A DNA stretch of 64,000 nucleotides from Sordaria brevicollis. Its lineage: Eukaryota; Ascomycota; Sordariomycetes; Sordariales; Sordariaceae. The notes beneath the pieces are model-generated. The model was not told the origin of the DNA, did not search any database, and was given only the letters and a program-made list of their open reading frames with translations. Position 1 is the stretch's first letter. Each line of letters starts with the position of its first letter. Location of the stretch: contig JAUTDP010000007.1 in the NCBI GenBank assembly GCA_033439795.1, forward strand, positions 124,001-188,000, read 5' to 3'. Of this stretch, positions 10,851 through 21,600 are shown piece after piece. The position numbers and the translations under genes were made by a program.

Positions 10851-12134
10851 ATGGCTATCCTCAGCGGCTATCCGGGACTCGAGGTGACAGTCGAAATCGA
10901 TGGTCAACGCGCGAAAGAATACGATGCCCCCGCCGACGAGGTTGAGGCACGCGTCGCCGAGACCGACTTCTACTCAATCCCGCAGGTGCCCGTCCAAGGA
11001 TCGGAACCCCCCTATACGATCAAGTACATCGAGTCTAAGCCTGGAAAGCGCTTTGCCTTTGGCCTTGATTCAACTAACTTCACTATTCCAACCCCCTACA
11101 TCCATCCCAACAAACACGTCGTCCAGCATAGGTGTTTCCTGGATGGGACCTCGACCAACTGGAACGTACTTCCTGGTGGCAAAAAGACGACTAAAAGTTC
11201 TTACACGACTGGTAGCGAGGAACTGGGCTGGAAGCGCAACCGGTTCCAATTTTCCACCATTGAGATAGGTAAAATACCCAAGTGCCCTGATTCCATGCGG
11301 GAACCCACCCACCCTTCTCGATACCCCTCTTATATCACCAGGCTCTGATGCTGACCCTCCGCTTGTAATAGCGGAAGAAGGAGATAGGGACCATATCGAC
11401 CAGGTCAAACAATGTGGAACACTCGTCGTAAAGCTCTGGCATTCCATCGATTTGAATTTCAAGGTGCCCATGGGTCCTCGTGATCACCCTGTTTCTATTT
11501 CGGCTGTTTCTGAAAAGGTATTGAAGGGTAGATCCGTGGATAGTAGGGTCCAGTAAGTAACTACTCTCGTCAGAAAACACAGACTCACTGGAAACTGGGC
11601 TGACATGCAACATCTAGCTTCAATTCTAAACCAAAAACTTATAGCCAGGACGTGATCCAGTATGCTCGGGTTGATCCAGAGATGCGGCCTTTTGCGGTCT
11701 TCGAGTTCAGATATCGAACAATGGGTATGTTGGTCCCACATGCATCCATACGTGTTGCCTCAACATCCCGATGGATCCTTTACTTACCCAATAAAATATA
11801 GAGGGCCTGATGTCCGAGGGCATCGTTCCGCGTCCTGCCAGTGAGGACGATCAAGTCGCCGAGCCCGAGAAGGAGCACGAGGTAAGCCACTTGAAATTCA
11901 GAAGCCGGGCTTGCAATTACAGGAACACAGTACTGATCGCTTCACGTCTCCCAGAAACCCCTTACTCCTGTCAAACCGGATCCAGAAAGCACACCTACAC
12001 GCGGTATCAAACCGGAGCCCGACAGTAAGCGCGGTATCAAAAGAGAGCTTATGGACTCGGCCCCTTTGCAAGTGTGCTACAAGCTTCGTCGCCTGGAAAA
12101 CGGAAAGGTCGAGATTGACCTGACGGACGATTGA
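10851..12134 (+). CDS. DUF7918-like protein, copy B of the tandem array
   Basis: Five exons: 10851-11268, 11372-11552, 11618-11724, 11802-11881 and 11955-12134, giving 321 residues. Intron positions and phases (1, 2, 1, 0) match copies A, C and D, and exon 3 is 107 bp as in A and D. Conserved blocks are MAILSGYPGLEVTVEIDGQ, K-Y-I-E-S-K-P-G-K, S-E-K-V-L-K-G-R-S-V-D and F-E-F-R-Y-R-T-M. The last exon holds three closely spaced psi-K-x-D/E sites (VKPD, IKPE, IKRE), two of them in repeated R-G-I-K units, and ends VEIDLTDD like copy A. Function is unknown. I chose the start by alignment with the paralogues rather than the much longer open frame upstream. Confidence 0.85.
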
Positions 12135-12828
12135 GACGCACCACGATCTACCGTATTTAAGACGTTGTCAAGTAGTGGGCGAAGACAGACGGGATTTCAC
12201 TGTACATGACACCGCAACATCCAACATTTGCAATCGGCAGAAGCTGACCAAAAGTTGTTTAAGAGGACTAGCTAGCCTGTATATAAACCCAAACTAGGTT
12301 AGCACATTGTCCATTCCATGCACAACTGGAAAAACGCGTTCATGGGAAATCTTTCTCAACTACGACAGCCGACCTGTGGAAGTCGACTCGCTTTCCCTTA
12401 GTGTTCTACAGGTTCTTTTCCCCCTGGGTCTACCCGGATGATGATTCCCAGGTTTATGCGGTGTCGAAGGACTAAATCCTGGAAGTGGTTGGGCTCGTCT
12501 GAATGGTAACCCCCTCGTGATACTAGTCATCCTACTCCCGTCTTCGAAGACGGTATGCAGCGACCTCATTCACTCCCCTACAACCTGAAGACCATTCACA
12601 TCCTGAGAGATACAAATTCACTGACTCACAAGGGGCCGATTACCCAGTGTACACCACCATTCACTTCCTCGAGGCTTCGACACAGGACATTTAAACCCAA
12701 ACAAGTGCCGCCCCGATGCCTTGCACATTTCCTTCTTCAACCAACATCTCACCATCAAAAACCGGAGACGACGACACAAGCAGAACATTACATCACGTAA
12801 CACACAGCAGTCACAAGCATACCTCAAG
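12135..12828. other. Intergenic spacer between copies B and C
   Basis: Contains the 3' end of copy B, an ATAAACCCAAAC motif near 12281-12292, and the promoter blocks shared with copy D (12583-12599 and 12686-12726), listed separately. No gene is visible. Confidence 0.6.
12583..12726 (+). promoter_or_regulatory. Promoter of copy C with blocks shared with copy D
   Basis: Bases 12583-12599 (ACCTGAAGACCATTCAC) are identical to 14901-14917 upstream of copy D. The block at about 12688-12726, containing ACATTTAAACCCAAAC followed by AGTG-CGC-CCGATG-CTTGCAC, matches about 14988-15027 with roughly four mismatches. ATTTAAA is TATA-like and lies 103-140 bp upstream of each start codon. Conservation outside the coding region indicates a duplicated promoter; the bound factor is unknown. 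Confidence 0.6.
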
Positions 12829-14310
12829 ATGGCGATCCTCCCCTGTCTCCCCGGACTCAAAGTAACCATTGAGGTCGACGACGAGCCCGCGACCGAATAC
12901 GATGCCGACCCGGAGGAAGTCAAGAAGAGCGCCGGCCAGATAGACTTCTTCCCGACTCGCCAAACATTCCGGCTTCGTCGCCACGGCTACCCCTACGTGC
13001 TGAAGTACATCGAGGCCAAGCCGGGCGAGCTTTTTTCCTTTGTTCTCGACCTGACCGATTTTAAGATTGGGTTCGACAAGCACACGTTCAACGATGGTGT
13101 CACGATGGAGCCGAAGCTTCATGCTGAGCACTGGATCGACGGATACAACACCAAGGGTTTCCGGTTGATCGCCGGTAACAGACACGAGCTGCACAGTTTT
13201 ACCACTGGTAGTGATACCAAGGGCTGGAAGCAGCAGAGCTTTGGGTTTGCCAAGCTCAATGTTGGTGAGTACCTACACTACCATATCCTCTCCTTATGTC
13301 CCGCCGCCCTCTCTCTTAACGATAAATTTACCTTGCCCGTTTGTTGGCTACCTATTGTGGGCATATCATGCTAATGTATTTTCCCCGTCCTGCTACTACA
13401 GTCGAAGGAAGCACAGCAGGCACTCATCAACAAGCCGAGCAAGCCAAGTACTACGGTACCCTGATAGTCAAGTTGTTTCTCTCTGTCAACACCGACATCA
13501 CTATCCCCTACGAGGAAAAACCCGCTCCTGCCGCCATCATCTCCGTTGGCGAGAAGGACATGATTAAGGGCAGAGCTGTTGATGCCAAGGTCGAGTAAGT
13601 ATGGTATAGCGTATACACCTGACCTACCTACCTACATCGAACCTAGCTATCTTGTTATAAACGCTCTACAGAGAAAAAAATGCCTACTAACCGGTGTGTT
13701 CACGTTTTGGCACTTGGGTAGTTTCGAGGCCGAACCAACTAACCGACCTGCCCAAGCCCCCATGGCGAAATCGGTCGATCGTAAGCCCATCGCCGTCCTT
13801 GAGTTTCGGTATCGCACTATGGGTAAGTAAGCCCAGTCCAGTCCATGTCTGGTCCTATCCAACCAACCTAGTCAGAGTCAAGAATCAACTACTTACACTG
13901 TAGGTATTCCGTGAATATAGAGGGTCTGCATCAAGAACTTATTGTGCCACGCCGCCCCGTCGTCAAATCCGTGGAGGATGACGAGGACGGGAAACGTACC
14001 GTCAAATTCGAGGACAAGAAAGCCATTAAGTCCGATGATGATAAGTTTGAGGTATTTGCTTCCTCATTTCCTTTCCACCACTCACTCTTTCACAAATCCC
14101 AATACCCCTCACCAATGCAGGAAACACAATAGACTAACCAGTCATCTATATTCTATGCCATAACAGCATATCAAGAAGTATGATGAACCCAGTTGCAGTG
14201 GCGTCAAGCGCGAGGCTTCCACTTCCTCCGAGAATATGTCGCCTGGTCCGTTGGACGGCGGAGCCCGCAACTGCAAGAAACGCCGGGTGGATGAACAGCG
14301 TGATTGGTGA
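12829..14310 (+). CDS. DUF7918-like protein, copy C of the tandem array
   Basis: Five exons: 12829-13264, 13402-13594, 13722-13822, 13921-14051 and 14167-14310, giving 334 residues. Introns fall at the same positions and phases as in the sister copies. Shared blocks include MAILPCLPGLKVTIEVDDE, L-K-Y-I-E-A-K-P-G, K-Y-Y-G-T-L-I-V-K-L, G-R-A-V-D-A-K-V-E and F-R-Y-R-T-M. The tail differs: it keeps psi-K-x-E/D sites (VKFE, IKSD, VKRE) but ends in a basic segment (C-K-K-R-R-V-D) instead of the VEIDLTDD end of A and B. KKRR could act as a nuclear localisation signal. Exon 3 is 6 bp shorter than in the other copies. Function is unknown. Confidence 0.8.
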
Positions 14311-15164
14311 ACAGGGAGGGAAGGTCGTTGTTGATCAGGGCGACCGGTGATGTTTCTGAGGATGATGTCTCCGAGTATGATCAATCCTGATTTGTAGGAG
14401 GATGTGGATATTTACGACTAGGAGGGTTGGTGTTGATGAGTTCCTGTTGAGGCCTTGCCTCTAGAGGTAGACTGGTACGGTGGTACCTAACACTCTGTGA
14501 CTCTGGGAAGTCGGCTGTCCCTTGTTCCTGTGCGTGCTCGTTCCGGGCTAAGTCTATACTTGTGTGCTTCCCTCAATGCCGAACTTGATATCCGTGTTTA
14601 GACGGTCACCCACCATCTGATGCACGTCTTCGCGCGGTCAAAGTGGAACTTTGCCCTCGATGGCATCCATGGGTAATGGCCTGGCTTCAAGGCTTTTCGA
14701 GCGTGACGGGCTCCTGTGTCCTCATATGGTGACGATCCCTAAGCTAGGTTCATGCGATGTCGAACGTGTTTATTGTACTCACGTACTTGGTAAACCTCCT
14801 GTAACTCTTGTGCTACTCGCGCGATTGCGCCTTTGAAGGCGACATGCTGTAAAACGCCATGCACCCCAACGAACCCTCTCCCCACCAACATACATACCTA
14901 ACCTGAAGACCATTCACTTCCCTACACCTCCAAATCTGGGCAGGACCATTCACCTCCGGACAGAACCATTCCTTTCCATTGACAAAAACATTTAAACCCA
15001 AACGAGTGGCGCTCCGATGACTTGCACCCTTCTTCTCCAACAAAGCATCATCGTTTAATCTTTCCATCCAACACCAAAAAGAACGACTGAACACACAAAA
15101 GAAATACAAAATCACACGACTTGCAACGACAGTCCCCAACTAGAGCAACCTACAGCCCAGAATC
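14311..15164. other. Intergenic spacer between copies C and D, with copy D promoter
   Basis: Holds the 3' end of copy C and the promoter of copy D, whose blocks at 14901-14917 and about 14988-15027 are near copies of those upstream of copy C. No gene is visible. Confidence 0.6.
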
Positions 15165-16257
15165 ATGGCAATTCTCCTCTGCCTTCCCGGGCTCGAAGTA
15201 GCCATCGAAGTCGACGGCCAGCGCGCCCGCGAATACAACGTCGACCCGGAGGAGGTCCAGAAGTGCGCTCCAAACGAATTGAGCTTCCACAGGATTCCCC
15301 AGACAGACAGACATGTCCCTTATGTCTTGAAGTACATCGAGGCCAAGCCTGGCAAGCCGTTCTGTTTTGTTCTTGACGCGACCAATTTTAATGTCAAGTT
15401 CGATGACATGGTTGGAGCCAAAGAGGCAAAAATCTCTACACAAGTTTCGATGGATGGGTTCAAGACCAGAACTCGCAGGATGCTTATCGGCCGTGTGGTC
15501 AAGAGGGACTGCTGTAAGACCGGTAATGATGCTTCGGGCTGGAAGAAGCATACGTTCCGATTTGGTAGGCTGAATGTTGGTAAGTAGAGGTACCTACCTA
15601 CGCCTTTTTGCCGCTGATCCTAGAGACTTGGTTCACGCGTCGGCTGAGTGTGCCAAGTTAAATAAAGCTGATCTTTCTTTCCACTACCATAGTCGAAGGG
15701 AACCCCGGTACAAGTCAGCTTCGCCCTCAGCAAGCCCAGCAGTGTGGCAGCCTCAAGGTCATACTCTTTCTCAAGGTTGACACAGGCCGCTTTGCGTTAT
15801 CCAAGGGTAGTTCTGGACCTATGCCTATCCACTCCATTGGCGAAAAGGAGTTGAAAGGCAGAGCTGTTGACAGCAAAGTCGAGTGAGTACCTACTACTAT
15901 ATCCGCACCTACGTACCTTGTTCTGGTATACAACAACAGACGAAGACTTACCAGTACCTTACCTACCAAACCGACAGATTCGACTCGGAGCCCACCGATC
16001 GCCCTCGTTCAGTAGAGCAACACCAGTTTGTTGATCCTCAGTACCGACCTATCGCCGTCTTTGAGTTCCGCTATCGAACCATGGGTAAGTTCCTTCCCCT
16101 GTTCTTTCACCATGTCGAGTTTCTATAGTACGTACTTACACAGTACACCGAACACACAGAGGGTCTTCACCAAGAACTCATCGTCCCCCACCCTGTCGTC
16201 GACGTCAAGGGCGAGGACAAAAAACAACAAGTCATTGACGTCGAGGACGAGTACGAG
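15165..16257 (+). pseudogene. DUF7918-like protein, copy D, last exon lost at the repeat junction
   Basis: Four exons are intact: 15165-15579, 15693-15882, 15978-16084 and 16160-16257 (270 codons). Phases match the sister genes, and conserved blocks are MAILLCLPGLEVAIEVDGQ, L-K-Y-I-E-A-K-P-G-K-P-F, G-R-A-V-D-S-K-V-E and F-E-F-R-Y-R-T-M. A normal GTATGT donor follows at 16258, where A-C have their last intron, but 63 bp later the RIP-mutated 780-bp repeat begins. No fifth exon is seen beyond it or on the far side of the AT-rich island. Reading through the donor would add about 42 residues and stop inside the repeat. The lost exon carries the SUMO-type tail in copies A and B. The rest of the coding sequence shows no obvious RIP damage, so the loss may be recent or the shortened gene may still function. 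Confidence 0.75.
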
Positions 16258-16320
16258 GTATGTATAGGGGTATACTCCACGCACACCACAATATCCTACA
16301 AACACCCCAATCGAAGTATT

Positions 16321-17100
16321 GAGATGGGGCGGATAAACAGGTATAAGGGTACACGGTTAGACAGCAGATTTTTTCCGAATTTTTTCGAAAATTTTTCGTA
16401 GTTTTTCATTCTAGAGGAATTCTTCCAGGGATTTTCCCTAGTTATAATCTGAGAAAAGAAGTATAGGATAAGGATACATTATAATAAATTAATTTAAAAG
16501 AAGTATAATAGTAGTATATTGAGTAAATTAAAAAAGAAAATTATAGAATAAATTTCGGACTTTTATATAGAAAGAAGGAAAATTCTAAAGGAATAAAAAG
16601 AGAGAAGGGTAATTAAAAAGAAAAGAAGGAAAGTTAAGCAATTTTTATTAGAATAATAATTAAATTTCATTTAATTTTTAAAATAAAAATCTTCTTCAAT
16701 TTAGTAAAAATTAGCTCCTTAATTAAATCTTTGAAACTTCCTAACCTTACTTTTATAATAAGTAAAAGAAAAAATATAATTAAATCGAAAAAGATATTCC
16801 TATTATTAAATTACTCTTTTCTCCCCTATAAATCTATTCCTCTTTTTACTCTTTTAATCTTATTAAAAATTTTTAATATAGCTCCTTTCCTAATTATTAT
16901 AATAGTAATAATTATTTAGGGTTATTTTTCTTCCTTATTTCAAATAGTAATAAAAACGAAATTGAATTTCAAATTTCTAGCCAAATTAGTTGAAGCGGAT
17001 TTAATACTTTAAATCGATAAGATTAAGAATTTTAATAATCCGTCGGTTATAAAAAAAGAGTAATAGAGAATAAATATCGAAATAAAACTAGAAATATACT
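16321..17100 (+). repeat. 780-bp repeat, copy 1 (possible LTR)
   Basis: Starts GAGATGGGGCGG and ends GAAATATACT, followed directly by copy 2, which starts and ends the same way. The two differ mainly by C/T and G/A transitions, as expected of RIP acting on duplicates. A 62-codon frame at 16731-16919 corresponds to a longer, less mutated frame in copy 3. Confidence 0.85.
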
Positions 17101-17880
17101 GAGATGGGGCGGATAAACAGGTACAAGGGTATACGGCTAGACAGCAGATTTTTTCCGAATTTTTTCAAAAATTTTTCGTAGTTTTTTATTCTGGAGGAAT
17201 TCTTCCAAGGATTTTCCCTGGTTATAATTTGAGAAAAGAGGTACAGGATAAGAATGCATTATAATAAATTGATTTAAAGGAAATATAATAGTAGTATATT
17301 GAGCAAATTAAAAAAGAAAGTTATAGAATGAATTTCGGACTTTTATATAGAAAGAAGGAAAGCTCTAAAGGAATAAAAGGAGAAAAGGGTAATTAGAAAG
17401 AAAAAAAGGAAGGATAGGTAACTTTTACTAGAATAATAATTAAACTTTATTTAATTTTTAAAATAAAAATCTTCTTTAATTTAGTAAAAATTAGCTCTTT
17501 AATTAAATCTTTAAAATTTCCTAACCCTACTTCTATAATAGGTAAAAGAAAAGATATAGTTAAATCGAAAAAAATATTCTTACTATTAAATTACTCTTTT
17601 CTCCCCTATAAATCTACTCCTCTCTTTATTCTTTTAATTTTATTAAAAATTTTTAATATAATTCCTTTCCCAATTATTATAATAATAGTAGTTATTTAAG
17701 GTTATTTTTCTTCCTTATTTTAAATAGTAATAAAGACGAAATTGAATTTCAAACTTCCAATTAAATTAGTTAAAGCGGATTTAATACTTTAAAACGATAA
17801 GATTAGGAATTTTAATAATCCGTTAATTGTAAGAAAAGAATAATAGAGAATAGATATCGAAATAGAATTAGAAATATACT
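17101..17880 (+). repeat. 780-bp repeat, copy 2 (possible LTR)
   Basis: Exact head-to-tail neighbour of copy 1, with the same length and no spacer. It precedes the gypsy-type remnant, which lies in the same orientation, and together with copy 3 it flanks about 12 kb, so it could be the left LTR of a large retroelement. I could not recognise a tRNA primer-binding site right after 17880. Confidence 0.8.
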
Positions 17881-18699
17881 ATCCTAAATATATTATAGGA
17901 TTTATTATAGAGATGAAATAGTATATAGGATAAATATAAACGCAATTGTAGCTTTCTTAATATTAATTATTATATATTATAGAAGTGTCCTTAGAAATTA
18001 AATTAAAAATAGATTATAAATTTAGAAGATTTATAACTTTCGATACTAAACGAACGATAACCGATTAGCTAAGGATTTGATAATAAATTCCCGGTTCCGA
18101 AGCCGATAATTAAAGTAAATATTATTAAATTAGAAGCCTCGCCCCGATTTTAATATTAAATTAGTATTTTACGTAAGTCCGGTAGAAGGGTATATATAAG
18201 CGAATAGTAACCGGCGCCGGGGCTTCGAATATATAAAATATTTATTTAATAGTTTTAAGAACCTTATTTTAATACGCGTCGTTAGAATTTTTAGGATATA
18301 ATATATTTATTTAACGGTTTTAAACCCCTTTATATTAATATATAATAATTTATTTAATTAAATTTAATATATATTATATTATCTAATATTAATTGAGGTA
18401 TAATTTATTTTCTATTAATAAAGGGTTAAATTTCGTATAAGGATATAGCGGTATTTTATATTAGCGTTTATTTAATAAAAGGTTCCCCCCGAATATTTTT
18501 TATTATTTCGTATCTTTTATTAACGATAAATTAATAGGATATTCGTTGATATTAGTATTAAAATTAATAATTTTTATTTATAATAATTTTTAATTAATAA
18601 TTAATTTGCCTATTATATTTATTAATCCCTTTTTTATATTTATTTCTTCGCTTCTTTATTTATTTCCCCTTATACTTCTTATACGTTCTTTACCCTCTT

Positions 18700-21600
18700 C
18701 CCCTTTAAATATAATAAATTTTAATTAAACTTTTAACTATTAAATTTATCCTAAGAATAAGGATAATAATAATTAAGATTAATAATAGAACTTTAACTCC
18801 GCTTTGAATTAAATAATTACGACGTTCCTTATATATTCTTCGAAGGATTTTAATTTTAAAAAGAAATTTAGAGATAAGAATATTATTAAATTCTTCTTAA
18901 ATTTCGAGGATAAAACGAATTTCGTTAAATAGCGTAATAACGAAGAAAAAATTAATGTATAATACCGATAATATAAGCCCTAATTTCGAAATATTACTAA
19001 AGGTATTATCCGCTCTATTAAGAAAGAGAATGAGCCTATTATGTAGGTAAGGTTTTATAATAAATTCCGTATTATTTATTATATTTACGACCCGGAATAA
19101 ATAGATTCTAATATAAATAAACTTTAGGATTTTTACTGTAAACGTATTAAAAATAATAAGAAAGCCGTTAATAATATTATTTTTAAATATTATTAATTAC
19201 TAATTTAATAAAAGTAAATTAATTAGGAAACTATCGAAAAGTTAGTAATTAAACGCTTCTATAAGAAATTACTTTATTACTATTATATTAATTTTATTAT
19301 TTACTTTAATAAGGATAAAAATAAATTCTTTGAAATAATATAGATTAATTTTTCTACGAAGCTTTTTAATTAAATTACTACCTATTATCGAAGGGAAGAT
19401 AATAATTCCGATTCTAATTCTAATAATTTTTTTAATTCCTTTAATAATAGCGATAGCGATAAAGATAATAAAGTAATAGAGAAGATTATTACTATTAAAA
19501 TTAAGATTTTTAGTAGTAAAAAGGATTTTAATAAAAAAAAGATTACGATTATTAAATAGGAAATTATTAAAGAATTTATTACTATAGACGCTTTAATTAA
19601 AAGCCTTTAAAATATATAAATTACTTATATTAAAGTAGCGAATTAGTAAATTGAGAATTTTGAAAATCGTTTCCGAAATCTCTTTAAAAGTAATTATATT
19701 CTTTAGGTTAATACTATAATAGTATAATCGACCAAATAAATTTAATTAACGGAAAATATAACTTACTATTAATATAAATAATTTGGCTATATTTAATATT
19801 AATATAAAGATAAAGACTATTATATAGATAAAGAATGGATTTATTAAATTAAAATTAATAAGGAATAAGGCTATAGGTAATAATTTTATTTAGGAAGTAA
19901 TATTAAATTGGTATAGTATATTCCGAACGATATAATTTCTATTATTTCTTATATAAACCGCTTTAGAAATATATTTAAATTTTATATAATTTATTATAAT
20001 AAATACCTTAAATATAATAAATTCCGGGAATAGGAAACCGAAGTTTATTTTAATAAATTTACCCTTAATTTTAATCTTTTAGAATTAAAATATTAATAAA
20101 AGTAGCGAAAGGTTTAGAATCGTCGCCGAATTAATCTTTAGAATAATATAATTTTAATTAATAAATTATTTCTCTAAATTAATTATAATTTAATTAATTT
20201 ATATTTAATATCTTTTCCTCCTTTTATTTAGAAGTTTTTTTTAATATTTCAAATCCTAAAGTAAATTATAAAAAGGGAAATTATTACTACGCTTATTTAA
20301 ACGCGGGGAAAATCGGCAATTCTTCGTAAACCCCCTTCTAATATAAATCGAAAAGAGAAATTATAATTGCTACCCGTAAGAAGGCTAGATTTTAACCTTT
20401 ATATAGAAGATGTAACGGATTAAAAAAACGTACGAATAATAATAATTAAAATTATATCTAAGCCGGCTCTTTAATTAGAATTAGTTTTTACTACCGCTAT
20501 TAAATCGTTAAAACCTATAAATAAATTTCTAATTAAAATTTAGAAACTTCTAATTAATAAATCCGTTTTTAAGCCTAAGGATTTTAATAGCTTTAAAGAT
20601 TATATAAATTATAAAATTATTTAAATTAAAGAGAATTGCCCGATTATTAATAAGATTATAAATATTAAATTGTAGATTATTTTCGAAAATATAATTATAA
20701 TTACTCCTAAATTTAAATAATTATTTAAAGAATTAATTAATTTTAAATACTATTAAAAGGCCCTCAAAGAAGCCCTTTAATTAATATATAATAGTAACGC
20801 TATTAAGGATAATAACCTAAAAGCTAATTAATTCCGCTTATATAATCTATAAATTAATACCGTTATTATAGTACTTAAGGAGCCTTTATATAAAGATTAG
20901 AAAAAGAGGTTTAATAATATCCTCGCCGCGTAAACGTATTAATCCTATTATTAAATTGTAAATTTTAAAACGGTATTTAAAAACGAATTAATTCGAATTT
21001 ATAAAGAGGATTTTTAAATTATATTCTATAGCGAAAAATTATTATTTAATAAAGAAATTATACGTATATAGAACCTTTTTACGCTAATAATTAATATTAA
21101 ATTTAAAAATAGTAAAAAGGTTATAATTCTTTTAAATAACGGTACGGAAATTAATACTATATTTATTAATTTAGTCGATAAATTTAATTTTAATAATATA
21201 AATTATACGATTATTAATATTAATTTTAATAGCGGAAGGGTATAATTTAAAAGTAAAATAGTAAAAGATATTTTCCTATTCGATAAAAGTTAGAAAATAT
21301 ATTTTATAATTATTTAAAATTAATTCCCTTATTATAAAATTTTATTTAGTCTTCCATTTATTAAAAATATTAGCGTTATAATAAATTATATTAACGTTAG
21401 AACCGTTCGTATTTACTTTATTATAGGAGGAATAAGAATTAATATTCTCCTCGCTATTAAAGAATAAATAAACGCCTTCGGGTAACGGGTTTAACTCCCC
21501 TATTATAATTATTTACCCTATTATTATAAATAATATTTAAAAATCTACCTTAACGAATAAATCGCCTTATAAATTTATTAAAATAAATTTAGAAGAAAAT

